Below are positions 1-7,703 of a stretch of 64,000 bases of DNA, piece by piece. This DNA comes from Candidatus Competibacter phosphatis (lineage in GTDB: Bacteria; Pseudomonadota; Gammaproteobacteria; Competibacterales; Competibacteraceae): assembly GCF_012939995.1 (NCBI RefSeq), contig NZ_SPMZ01000009.1, forward strand, positions 1 through 64,000, read 5' to 3'. Each line of letters opens with the position of its first letter. The first letter of the stretch is position 1. The notes under the pieces were generated by a model that saw only the letters and a program-made list of their open reading frames with translations, was not told where the DNA came from and made no database searches. Position numbers and translations under genes: made by a program.

Positions 1-277
1 TGTGTTGATTTGCTCGATAGTATGATTGTCAACCCATTTGTGATAATAGTAACTAATTAAGGTATAGTGGGGAAAATCTTTAGGCAAATGCCGCCATTGA
101 CAACCCGTCTTGTTCAGGTAAAAAAATGGCATTTATCACTTCGCGGAGATCGACTTTACGGGGCCGACCTGTCGTATAAGGATCGGCTTTTTTTAAAATC
201 GGCTCCAAGATTTCCCATTCTTCATCTGTCAAATCACTGGGATACCTCTTACCAGGAATTTCTTTTGGCCAAGCCAT
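1..277 (-). pseudogene. IS5-family transposase of IS-A, N-terminal part, frameshifted
   Basis: This is a DDE transposase, the enzyme that moves IS-A. The N-terminal DUF4096-type region is recognisable: RYPSDLTDEEWEILEPIL, then GRPRKVDLREVINAIF. After about residue 48 the frame is lost in a run of seven T on the coding strand (120-126) and stops at 80. With one T removed it continues as YLNKTGCQWRHLPKDFP and then YYYHKWVDNHTIEQIN to the window edge, which is the normal family sequence. The catalytic DDE residues lie beyond the window. The extra base may be a sequencing error, as elsewhere in this window. A programmed -1 frameshift would not restore this frame. Confidence 0.8.
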
Positions 278-384
278 GCAGCACCTCGAATAGAATCTCT
301 GAAATTAAAATAATCGCCGGATTTTGGCTTATTTTATCAAAAATACTATAATAATATCAATTTGTTAATTTTTTGTACAGCTTC
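1..384 (-). mobile_element. IS5-family insertion sequence (IS-A), partial, cut by the window edge
   Basis: This is the left part of an IS5-family element whose transposase reads leftward out of the window. The proposed outer end, read on the minus strand from 384, is GAAGCTGTACAAAAAATT. Its first eight bases are the same as the end of the neighbouring element at 388-1250. The end abuts TTA (385-387), the TNA-type target expected for this family. The transposase ATG is at 277, so the leader is about 107 bases long. The other end lies outside the window. The terminal repeat is inferred from position and similarity because the partner repeat cannot be seen. Confidence 0.75.
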
Positions 385-387
385 TAA

Positions 388-1250
388 GAAGCTGTTTGGA
401 AATTCGCTCGTGTAAGTTAGCGTAGCGGCATTTTGACGGACATGAGCCAAAAAAAACGCAAGAAGCGCTATCCGAGCAACCGAGGGGGGCGTGGCGCTGC
501 CTGAAGCCCCTGTTGCCGGCTTTCTCGGTCGGTAGGCCCAGGGAGGTGAGCTTGCGCCAAGTAGTGAACGCGATCCTCTACGTACTGAAGACCGGCTGCC
601 AATGGCGGCAGATGCCCCGCGAGCTCCCGGCGTGGAATGCGGTCTACTACTACTTCCATCGCTGGTTGCGCGACGGGACCTGGGAGCGTCTCAACCACGC
701 CCTGCGTTCGCGGCTGCGGCGGAAGGGCGGTCGGCACAAGCACCCGACGGCGGGCTGCTTGGACAGCCAGAGCGTCAAATGCACGACGGTGCCGGGGCCG
801 AGGGGCTACGACGCCGGGAAGAAGGTCAACGGGCGCAAGCGCCACCTCCTGGTGGACACGCTGGGGCTGTTGCTGGCGGTCGTGGTGACCGCCGCCCGCG
901 TGCAAGACCGCGACGGCGCCCGTCTGCTGCTGCGCCATCTGCCGGGCGGCTGCAAGAAGCTGAGGAAGGTCTGGGTGGATGGAGGCTGACGCGGGAGCGT
1001 TGGTGGACTGGGTCGCGGCGCGGTTCAAATTCCGCTTGGCGGTGGTGCCGCGCCCCAAGGAGAGCCGGAAGTTCGTGCTGCTGCCCCGGCGCTGGGTGGT
1101 GGAACGCACCTTCGGCTGGCTGAACCACTCCCGCCGCCTGAGCAAGAGCTACGAGCGACTCACTCGGACGGACGAGGCTTGGATCTGCATCGCCATGACC
1201 CGCATCATGTTGAAGCGCCTGGCTTGAGGCGGACATTTCCAAACAGCCTC
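388..1250 (+). mobile_element. Complete but inactive IS5-family insertion sequence (IS-B), 863 bp
   Basis: Imperfect terminal inverted repeats bound the element: GAAGCTGTTTGGAAA at 388-402, and on the minus strand GAGGCTGTTTGGAAA ending at 1250 (14 of 15 bases match). A direct repeat TAA flanks it at 385-387 and 1251-1253, the 3-bp TNA duplication typical of the IS1031-like branch of IS5. One transposase gene fills the element but has at least two lesions, so it should not move by itself. It separates IS-A from the 5' part of a nuclease-like gene read from the right. Confidence 0.9.
442..1227 (+). pseudogene. IS5-family DDE transposase of IS-B, disrupted
   Basis: The gene starts at 442 with MSQKKRKKRYPSN, then loses frame at about 480-490. 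The bases between AGCAAC and TGGCGC are about four fewer than the family needs. It resumes as LKPLLPAFSVGRPREVSLRQ and runs to VWVDGG followed by a stop at about 988. One extra G there (TGACGCG where TACGCG would give YA) breaks the frame again, and the tail continues from about 990 to 1227. The DDE residues are all visible across frames: Asp in LDSQSVK, Asp in VWVDGG, Glu in VVERTFGWL. These lesions are not in homopolymers, so real decay is more likely here than sequencing error. Confidence 0.85.
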
Positions 1251-1494
1251 TAAGATCAGGAATAACCGCCGGCTCTCCATCTTCGGTACGTTCGGAGTTC
1301 TGAGTTAAAACATCAACTTCGACTACTTTTACGGTACGGTCAAGCATTAGCGAAAACCACGCCTCCGCTGCGAATGGTTCCGTCTTCAGAATGTAAGCTA
1401 TCGCTTCCGTGAGAAAATTCTCCCGAGGAGCATATCCATCCCGAGGATGATATTTAAAAAGAGCGTTGAAGAGATTTGGAGATTCGCCAACCAT
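1251..1494 (-). pseudogene. PD-(D/E)XK nuclease-like gene, 5' fragment cut by the IS elements
   Basis: About 81 codons remain from the ATG at 1494, which has GAGG a few bases upstream. The protein begins MVGESPNLFNALFKY and contains ENFLTEAIAYILKTEP, a segment typical of PD-(D/E)XK-superfamily proteins of unknown role. A VIPDL segment at the break may hold the first catalytic Asp. The reading frame then runs into IS-B and continues as meaningless sequence to 826. Removing IS-B does not restore the gene because IS-A follows directly, so the catalytic half is missing from this window. It lies just downstream of the Uma2 gene and may have shared its transcript. Confidence 0.6.
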
Positions 1495-1502
1495 GATCTG
1501 CC

Positions 1503-2129
1503 TCAGTTCAGTGGCACCCAGCAAAGCCAAGAGACTATCAGGTGAACCATCAAGAAAGGGAGTAAAACGGTCACGTCCACAACACCCCCAACGAAAAACG
1601 AGATCGCTTCAAAAGGTGGGGCGCGCACTTCATCATCCTGCTGATAAACATGCTCCAGCAACCAGTACCCGTCGCGCAGTACAAATATCTCCAGGGTACA
1701 TGGGGTCGGATCGACCAACCATAGAAACGAGATGCCCTGCACAGCATAAATAGGCATTTTATCCGCCCGGTCGATTCGGGCCGTGCCCGGCGAGAGCACT
1801 TCGCACACCCAGTCGGGGGGCAAAGTAAAGTAGGCCATGTCAGGCAACTCCGGCATCCGCTCCCGCCGCCAGCCGGCCAGATCGGGCACCAGGATATGCG
1901 GTCCCAAGTGCAACTCCGGCTCGAACAGGATCCACCAGCCACCGGGACCTCCGCGCCCTTTGTGGAAGGGACTGATCAACTCGTCGCCCATGGAAGAACT
2001 GGCCAAGGCATGTCTCGGCGCGGGGCGCGGTTGCGTGATCAATTGCCCGTGAATGATCTCGCCCACCAGATTCTCAGGCAGATCGAACAGGTCTTCGTAA
2101 GTCGCGAATTTGAGGGCGGTTGCGGTCAT
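1503..2129 (-). CDS. Uma2-family (DUF820) putative endonuclease, probable C-terminal frameshift
   Basis: The protein has the Uma2/DUF820 fold, a PD-(D/E)XK-like domain common in cyanobacteria and some proteobacteria, with unknown function. It begins MTATALKFATYEDLFDLPEN. It shows GEIIHGQLI, then HILVPDLAGWRRERMPELPD (the conserved PDL with its Asp), then CEVLSPGTARIDRADK and the usual LWLVDP. The written frame gives 208 residues with an unusual hydrophobic tail. Removing one T from a five-T run (1594-1598) changes the end to FSLGVLWT and a stop at 1571, which is the expected family ending. It starts 26 bases after livG and sits where livF is often found. Confidence 0.8.
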   Translation of the reverse strand: MTATALKFATYEDLFDLPENLVGEIIHGQLITQPRPAPRHALASSSMGDELISPFHKGRGGPGGWWILFEPELHLGPHILVPDLAGWRRERMPELPDMAYFTLPPDWVCEVLSPGTARIDRADKMPIYAVQGISFLWLVDPTPCTLEIFVLRDGYWLLEHVYQQDDEVRAPPFEAISFFVGGVVDVTVLLPFLMVHLIVSWLCWVPLN

Positions 2130-2155
2130 GGTCAGGGCTCCTTCACGGGTTCGCG

Positions 2156-2971
2156 TTACACCTCGTCCTCGGTGCCCAGATAAGCCTCGATCACCTTGGG
2201 ATCGCGGCGCACCTGCTCCGGTGCGCCTTCGGCGATTTTGCCGCCGTTTTCCAGCACCACCAATTTTTCGCAGGCGCGCATCACCAAGCGCATGTCGTGT
2301 TCGATCAATAAAATGGTAATTCCGCGCTCTCGAATGCGGGCGATCAAGCCAATCAACGCCTCGGTTTCCTGTTCGTTCATGCCGCCGGCCGGTTCGTCCA
2401 GCACCAGCAATCGCGGTCGGGTCGCCAACGCCCGAGCAATTTCCAACCGCCGCTGATCGCCGTAGGCTAGATTTTTCGCCAAGGTCAGCGCCTGCTGGCG
2501 CAGGCCGACAAATTCCAGCTCCTTCAAGGCCCGGCCCATGGCGTCGTTTTCCTCGCGTCGCTGGGTTGGCAACCGCAACATGGCGGCGAGGATTCCACCC
2601 CGCATCTGGTAATGGCAACCGGCCAGCACGTTCTCCAGCACGGTCAAGCGCTGGAATAACCGAATGTTCTGGAAGGTGCGGGCAATACCAAGGGCGATGA
2701 TGCGATGGGTGCGCAACCCGGCCAGCGAGGTGCCGGCGAATTCGATTCGCCCCCGGTCGGGTCGATAGTTGCCAGTAATCAGATTGAATACCGTGGTCTT
2801 GCCGGCGCCGTTGGGGCCGATCAGACCCACCACCGAGCCTTCCTCGACGACGAAGGACACCGCATCGACAGCCGTCAGACCACCAAAAGTTTTGGTCAAC
2901 CCCTGGAGCGTCAGTAACGGCGTTACAGTAGCGGCCGGCCGACCGGATACAACAGAGGGCGCCCCCATCAT
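2156..2971 (-). CDS. livG: Branched-chain amino acid ABC transporter, ATP-binding protein LivG
   Basis: This is the cytoplasmic ATPase of a LIV-type importer for leucine, isoleucine, valine or related amino acids. At 271 aa it has normal length. Visible motifs are Walker A GPNGAGKTT (residues 52-60), the Q-loop in ARTFQNIRLF, the family signature variant AYGDQRRLEIARAL, Walker B LLVLDEP followed by AGGMNEQE, and the switch His in LLIEHDM. The EAYLG segment near the C-terminus is typical of LivG. It overlaps livM by four bases, so translation is probably coupled. The second ATPase of the usual pair, LivF, is not encoded next to it. Confidence 0.93.
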   Translation of the reverse strand: MMGAPSVVSGRPAATVTPLLTLQGLTKTFGGLTAVDAVSFVVEEGSVVGLIGPNGAGKTTVFNLITGNYRPDRGRIEFAGTSLAGLRTHRIIALGIARTFQNIRLFQRLTVLENVLAGCHYQMRGGILAAMLRLPTQRREENDAMGRALKELEFVGLRQQALTLAKNLAYGDQRRLEIARALATRPRLLVLDEPAGGMNEQETEALIGLIARIRERGITILLIEHDMRLVMRACEKLVVLENGGKIAEGAPEQVRRDPKVIEAYLGTEDEV

Positions 2972-3921
2972 CCACGCCCCCTAGCCAGGGTTATCGGTGA
3001 AAATCGCCCTCCCCTCGCCGGCAACAAACCCTGCGGTCGGAACACCATCATCACGACCATCACCAGACCGAACACCAACATGCGGGCGCTGGCAAACTCG
3101 CGGAATAATTCCGGCAAGCCGATAACCAAGAAAGCCGCCAGCAGGACGCCGACGATATTGCCTGCTCCGCCAAGAATCACGATCATAAACAGCACCACCG
3201 ATTCCCAGAAATTGAACGACTCTGGGGAAATGATGGTCATTTTGGCCGCGAACAGGGTACCAGCCATGCCCGCCCAAGCCGCGCCTAGGCCAAATGCGGC
3301 CAGCTTGTAGTACGCGGTGTTGATGCCACTGCCCTCCGCCGCCACCTCGTCCTCACGCAGGTAGTTGAGCGCCCGTCCGAACCGCGACTGCTTCAGCCGC
3401 AGAAACAGAACAATGGTCAGCGCCACACAACCCCAAATCAGGTAGAAAAACTCCTGTGGCCGACGGATGACGATACCGAACAACTGGGGGCGGCTGATGC
3501 CAAAAATACCGTTGGCGCCACCGGTCATGCCGAAGATGTCATTCACCAGGGCGATGCGCACGATTTCGCCGACGCCGATGGTGACGATCAGCAGATAATC
3601 GCCACGCAGATGCACCACCGGCCGCGCCACCGCCAGCGCAAACAGACCGGCGGCCAAACCGCTCAGCGGCAAGGTCCACAAGATCGGAATCTGATAGCGA
3701 GTGTTCAGAATGGCGGCGGTATAGGCGCCCACCGCGTAAAAGGCGGCATGGCCCATATTGAACAAGCCAGCCTCACCCAGAATGAGGTTGAGACCCAGTG
3801 CCAGCAGCCCGTATAGACCGATGCTGTTGAGTACGTCCACCTGGTAGGCGTTGAGAAACAGCGGCGCGGCGGCCAATAGCGCGGCAAGCACCACCACGAC
3901 GAATGGTTTACCGTGCTTCAT
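2968..3921 (-). CDS. livM: Branched-chain amino acid ABC transporter permease LivM
   Basis: This is one of the two inner-membrane permeases of the LIV importer (317 aa). It is hydrophobic throughout, with about eight or more membrane segments. Family motifs include LGLNLILGEAGLFNMGHAAF near residue 45 and LREDEVAAEGSGIN, the cytoplasmic coupling loop that contacts the ATPase. It forms the channel together with LivH. Its ATG lies about 36 bases downstream of the livH stop and its end overlaps livG, so the genes form one operon. Confidence 0.92.
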   Translation of the reverse strand: MKHGKPFVVVVLAALLAAAPLFLNAYQVDVLNSIGLYGLLALGLNLILGEAGLFNMGHAAFYAVGAYTAAILNTRYQIPILWTLPLSGLAAGLFALAVARPVVHLRGDYLLIVTIGVGEIVRIALVNDIFGMTGGANGIFGISRPQLFGIVIRRPQEFFYLIWGCVALTIVLFLRLKQSRFGRALNYLREDEVAAEGSGINTAYYKLAAFGLGAAWAGMAGTLFAAKMTIISPESFNFWESVVLFMIVILGGAGNIVGVLLAAFLVIGLPELFREFASARMLVFGLVMVVMMVFRPQGLLPARGGRFSPITLARGRG

Positions 3922-3957
3922 CGGTTTTATCCGCCATGGCCTGTTCCCCTGCCCCCT

Positions 3958-4914
3958 TCATATCTTGTCCGCCACCCGTTCGCCCAGCAAACCGGTGGGT
4001 CGAACGATCAGGATCAGGATCAATACCAGAAAAGCAATGGCATCCTTCCAGGCGATGGAAATATAGGCCGCGCCAAGTGCTTCGATCACACCCAGCAACA
4101 GCCCGCCCACCATCGCGCCGGGGATATTGCCGATACCGCCCAGGATCGCGGCGGTGAAGGCCTTCATACCGTAGACCCAACCCATGGTGAAATTGATCTG
4201 GCCGTAGTACAGCCCCACCATCAACCCGGCGGCGCCACCCAGCGCCGGCCCCATCAGGAACACCAGCAGGATCACCCGGTTCACGTCGATACCCATCAGC
4301 CGCGCCGCGCCCTGATCGATCGCCGCCGCGCGGATGGCGGCCCCGATCCGGGTCTTCTGAATGAACAGATACAACGCAACCATCATCAGCACCGAGGCCA
4401 ATACGATCAGCACCCGCATCAACGGCAGGTACAAGCCGAATACATTCAGCGTGGCGGTGGGCAGGATGTCGTCGGGATAGACCTGGAAACGTGCGCCATA
4501 AAGCAGCATCAACGCATTTTGCAGAAAGATCGACGCGCCCAGCGCCGACACCACCGCCGACAAGCGGGGCGATTCCCGTAAGGGACGATACGCGGCTCGC
4601 TCCAGAATCGCGCCGAGAACCGCCACCAACCCCATCACCATCAGTGCCAGCACCAGTACACCCAGGGCGAAACCCAAGCGGTCGGTGAGCGCCAGCGAAG
4701 TCAGCAGAGTCAACCCCAGGTAGGCCCCATAGGTGAACAGGTCACCATGGGCAAAGTTGATCAGTTTGAGCACACCATAAACCATGGTGTAGCCCAAAGC
4801 GATCAGGGCATAGATGCCGCCCACGGCAAGGCCATTGGTGAGTTGCTGGAAAAATTCTTCCACGAGTTCGCTGGGATTCAGGTTGGAGAACAGGGAACGT
4901 CGCGATGACGACAA
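3958..4914 (-). CDS. livH: Branched-chain amino acid ABC transporter permease LivH
   Basis: This is the second inner-membrane permease of the LIV importer (318 aa). The first 25 or so residues are polar. The recognisable family start is QQLTNGLAVGGIYALIALGY, followed by MVYGVLKLINFAHGDLFTYG. Several membrane segments follow, and it ends in the common LIRPTGLLGE-like form (IVRPTGLLGERV). The true start could be slightly inside the ATG at 4914, as no strong ribosome binding site decides it. It lies downstream of livJ, separated by a stem-loop. Confidence 0.92.
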   Translation of the reverse strand: MSSSRRSLFSNLNPSELVEEFFQQLTNGLAVGGIYALIALGYTMVYGVLKLINFAHGDLFTYGAYLGLTLLTSLALTDRLGFALGVLVLALMVMGLVAVLGAILERAAYRPLRESPRLSAVVSALGASIFLQNALMLLYGARFQVYPDDILPTATLNVFGLYLPLMRVLIVLASVLMMVALYLFIQKTRIGAAIRAAAIDQGAARLMGIDVNRVILLVFLMGPALGGAAGLMVGLYYGQINFTMGWVYGMKAFTAAILGGIGNIPGAMVGGLLLGVIEALGAAYISIAWKDAIAFLVLILILIVRPTGLLGERVADKI

Positions 4915-4925
4915 CTATTCGCGCG

Positions 4926-4970
4926 GTCGTGGCGGTTCCCTCCAAGCCAGGAGGAAGGAACCGCGACAAC
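4926..4970 (-). promoter_or_regulatory. Intercistronic stem-loop between livJ and livH
   Basis: GCGGTTCC (4932-4939) pairs with GGAACCGC (4957-4964). The stem is extended inward by CTCC/GGAG with a small bulge, and outward by GTCG/CGAC-type pairs. No T run follows. Such hairpins between a binding-protein gene and its permease genes often protect the upstream mRNA or partly end transcription, so that more binding protein than permease is made. The structure is seen in the sequence; the role is inferred. Confidence 0.55.
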
Positions 4971-4973
4971 GAC

Positions 4974-6104
4974 TTACAGCTTCTGCAACACGAAATTGCC
5001 TTCGGCATCCACCTTGTAGACCCGATACACCTCACCCTCGCGGTCGCCCTTGGCGTCGAAGGAGATCGGCCCACTCAAGCCTGGATAATCCTTGAGATCC
5101 TTATGCAGGTATGCGGCGATCTTGTCGCTATCGGTGGACTTGGCACCGGCGATGCCGGCCACCATCACCCGGAAACCGTCTCCGGCCAGCATCGCCCAGA
5201 TCGAGGGAGGCAACTCGTTATATTTTTTCTGGTAATCGGCCAGAAATGCCGCCGCATCCGGCGTATCCAGATCCCGCGGTTGCGGCGGGCTGAGGAAGTA
5301 GAAACCTTCGGCGGCCTCCTTGCCGGCAATCTTGACCAGATCGACATTATTGGTGGCATCACCACCCAGAAACGGCACCTGCCAGTTCATGTCCTTCTTC
5401 TGGCGCAGCAGCAGACCGGCTTCGGGATAGTAGCCGGTGAACAGCACCACGTCGGGATTGGCGCCCTTCAGCTTGGTCAAAATAGCGGTGTAATCGCGTT
5501 CGCCGGGAGTCAGCGCATCGAAAAACACCACCTCCGCGCCTTGATCCTTCAGCAAGGCATTGGCTTCATCCGCCAAACCCTTGGCGTAGGAGGTATTGTC
5601 GTGCAGAATGGCGACCTTCTTGAAACCCAGCTTGTCGATGGTCCGCGCCGCCATGCGACCCTGTTCGTCGTCGCGCGGCGCGGTGCGGAAGAAATGCTTG
5701 AAGCCTTTTTCGGTCAGGCGGATAGCGGTGGAACCATTGGCGATCTGGGGTAACTTGACTTCATCGTAGATCGCCTGGCTGGCTTCAGTCACCGAAGAAC
5801 CGTAGGTACCGATCACCCCCACCACGCCCCGAGTGGTCAGGCGTTGCGCGGCCAGCGAGGCGGTGCGCGGGTCGCCGCCATCGTCTTCGGTCACCACCTC
5901 GATCTGCTTGCCCAACACACCACCCTTGGCGTTCTGCTGTTCGGCCAGCAGTTCGACGATCTTCTTCATGCCCTGGCCTTCGCTAGCCCAGGATCCGGTC
6001 AACGGCGCCATCAGGCCGATCTTGACGGTATCGGCCGCCTGTGCGGTTACGCCACCCACGGCCAGACCGAGCGCCGCGACCAACGCCAACAATTGCTGCT
6101 TCAT
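4974..6104 (-). CDS. livJ: Periplasmic branched-chain amino acid-binding protein
   Basis: This is the periplasmic substrate-binding protein of the LIV importer (376 aa, Leu/Ile/Val-binding family). A signal peptide is clear: MKQQLLALVAALGLAV followed by AQA/A, with cleavage near residue 23. The mature start DTVKIGLMAPLTGSWASEGQ is typical of the family. Further family segments are VVGVIGTYGSSVTEASQAIY and FKKVAILHDNTSYAKGLADE. A GGAGATC ribosome site precedes the ATG. It is the first gene of the operon livJ-livH-livM-livG. The exact ligand cannot be read from the sequence, and related proteins bind other amino acids or amides. Confidence 0.92.
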   Translation of the reverse strand: MKQQLLALVAALGLAVGGVTAQAADTVKIGLMAPLTGSWASEGQGMKKIVELLAEQQNAKGGVLGKQIEVVTEDDGGDPRTASLAAQRLTTRGVVGVIGTYGSSVTEASQAIYDEVKLPQIANGSTAIRLTEKGFKHFFRTAPRDDEQGRMAARTIDKLGFKKVAILHDNTSYAKGLADEANALLKDQGAEVVFFDALTPGERDYTAILTKLKGANPDVVLFTGYYPEAGLLLRQKKDMNWQVPFLGGDATNNVDLVKIAGKEAAEGFYFLSPPQPRDLDTPDAAAFLADYQKKYNELPPSIWAMLAGDGFRVMVAGIAGAKSTDSDKIAAYLHKDLKDYPGLSGPISFDAKGDREGEVYRVYKVDAEGNFVLQKL

Positions 6105-6212
6105 AGAGGGTGATCTCCTTGTGTGGAACCGGCTAACGGGGCGGGAAGGATGCGATCAGGCCAAGCCGGCGTGTCATAATCGGTGAAACATAGCAGCGAA
6201 TTTCAAACAGCG

Positions 6213-7163
6213 TCAAACTCGCCGCAGGGTCGGCAAGGGCAATCGCACTTCCTTGACATGCGATTTAGCGCTCCCATCGACCAACAATGCCTCATTTTCC
6301 TCCTCATTCCATTCTTCCGCGGCGCCATCGCCTCCGCCGGGCAACCACTCCGGTACCCGGCCGCCGTTGCGCGCGCCCAACCCGGCGAAATCGAACAAGC
6401 CGGTATCGGCCAGATGCGAAGGCACCACGTTCCGCAGCGCGGCGAACAGGTTCTCGATCCGTCCCGGAAACTGCTTTTCCCACTGCCGCAGCATGGCTTT
6501 GATCGCTTGGCGCTGTAGATTGGGTTGCGAACCGCATAGGTTGCAGGGAATGATCGGAAATTGCCGGGCCTCGGCGTAGGCGGCCAGATCACGCTCCCGG
6601 CAATAGGCCAACGGCCGGATCACCACATGTCGACCGTCGTCGCTCAGCAGTTTGGGGGGCATGGCCTTGAGTTTGCCGCCGTGAAACAGGTTCAAGAACA
6701 GGGTTTCCAGAATATCGTCGCGGTGATGACCCAACGCGATCCGCGTCATGCCGTGCTCCTTGGCGAAGGTATACAGGGTCCCGCGCCGCAACCGCGAACA
6801 CAAGCCGCAAGTGGTTTTGCCCTCCGGGACCACCCGCTTGACCACGCTGTAGGTATCCTGCTCGATGATATGGAACGGCACACCGATGCCTTGGAGATAT
6901 TCCGGCAGCACATGCTCGGGAAAGCCGGGCTGCTTCTGATCGAGATTGACCGCGACCAGTTCGAAGCGCACCGGCGCCCGCGCCTGTAGCTTGCGCAGAA
7001 TGTCGAGCATGACAAAGGAATCCTTGCCGCCGGACAGGCAGACCATCACTCGGTCGCCATCCTCGATCATGTTGAAATCCTGAATTGCCTGACCGACGCT
7101 CCGCCGCAACCGCTTCTGAAGCTTGTTGAAATTGACCTGCTGTTTCTTGATCGCAACCGTCAT
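6213..7163 (-). CDS. ttcA: tRNA 2-thiocytidine(32) synthetase TtcA
   Basis: TtcA is a cytoplasmic, iron-sulfur-dependent enzyme that thiolates cytidine 32 in a subset of tRNAs, using ATP to activate the base. The PP-loop SGGKDS is at residues 44-49. Candidate cluster cysteines are C119 and C122 (TTCGLC) and C207 with C210 (IIPCNLCG). The 316 aa length is normal, with a 50-residue acidic tail rich in Glu and Gly. The gene is transcribed alone, divergent from the small YdcH-like gene, with about 210 bases between the two starts. Confidence 0.93.
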   Translation of the reverse strand: MTVAIKKQQVNFNKLQKRLRRSVGQAIQDFNMIEDGDRVMVCLSGGKDSFVMLDILRKLQARAPVRFELVAVNLDQKQPGFPEHVLPEYLQGIGVPFHIIEQDTYSVVKRVVPEGKTTCGLCSRLRRGTLYTFAKEHGMTRIALGHHRDDILETLFLNLFHGGKLKAMPPKLLSDDGRHVVIRPLAYCRERDLAAYAEARQFPIIPCNLCGSQPNLQRQAIKAMLRQWEKQFPGRIENLFAALRNVVPSHLADTGLFDFAGLGARNGGRVPEWLPGGGDGAAEEWNEEENEALLVDGSAKSHVKEVRLPLPTLRRV

Positions 7164-7372
7164 CGCCCCATCACCTCGGAAACCATGTTCAGCGCGCTGA
7201 CTTTACCTGAAATCGACACGGTTGCGCCAAGTCGGACATCTTGCCGGTCGTTCGGCGTAGGACTAGACTCCCCCGGTTGTGATCACGATCAGCGCCGCGC
7301 GTCGGGAGCCTGCCCGGTCCCGCTTTGCCGCGCCTGACAAAAAAAAACCGCCCTGCTTCGGAGAACACCACA

Positions 7373-7579
7373 ATGGAGAGCAGTGACATCGAACACTACA
7401 AACACCGGCTCGTCGAACTGCGGACAGAGCATCGCGATCTGGACGATGTGATCGCCCGCCTGGCCAAAGATCCGCTGGTCGACGAGCTTGAATTGAAGCG
7501 ATTGAAAAAGCGCAAGCTAATGCTCAAGGACATGATCGCACATCTGGAAAGCAGGCTTATTCCCGACCTCAACGCCTGA
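7373..7579 (+). CDS. YdcH family (DUF465) small coiled-coil protein
   Basis: This is a 68-residue, highly charged helical protein of the DUF465/YdcH family, whose function is not established. It shows the conserved pattern HRLVELRTEHRDLDDVI, then DELELKRLKKRKLMLKD, which is probably a helical hairpin. The ATG at 7373 is chosen because GGAG lies nine bases upstream and the homologous part begins here. An open frame extends further upstream but looks non-coding. A hairpin follows the stop. Confidence 0.85.
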   Translation: MESSDIEHYKHRLVELRTEHRDLDDVIARLAKDPLVDELELKRLKKRKLMLKDMIAHLESRLIPDLNA

Positions 7580-7611
7580 TCTCATTCCGTCAAATGCGGC
7601 TGCCCCAGCCC

Positions 7612-7641
7612 AATGGCGGGGCAGTTCTGGTCCCCGCCATT
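7612..7641. terminator. Hairpin between two convergent genes
   Basis: A perfect 10-bp stem, AATGGCGGGG (7612-7621) with CCCCGCCATT (7632-7641), encloses a 10-base loop. It lies between the ends of the YdcH-like gene (plus strand) and the phasin-like gene (minus strand). There is no T run on either side, so it is only a candidate bidirectional terminator or 3'-end stabiliser. Confidence 0.5.
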
Positions 7642-7703
7642 CGGGCCGACTTACGCGGACCGGATTGTTTCATCCAAGATCGGCGCTCCGATCGGACCAG
7701 GCC

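Noticed and set aside
60-277. Programmed -1 frameshifting in the IS-A transposase
   Set aside because: The frame needed is +1 (one T too many), not -1, and the same kind of extra base occurs in housekeeping genes nearby.
3913-4581. A long plus-strand frame opposite livH
   Set aside because: It is His/Gln/Arg-rich, as is usual for the reverse of hydrophobic membrane genes. The same is true of long plus-strand frames opposite the nuo genes.
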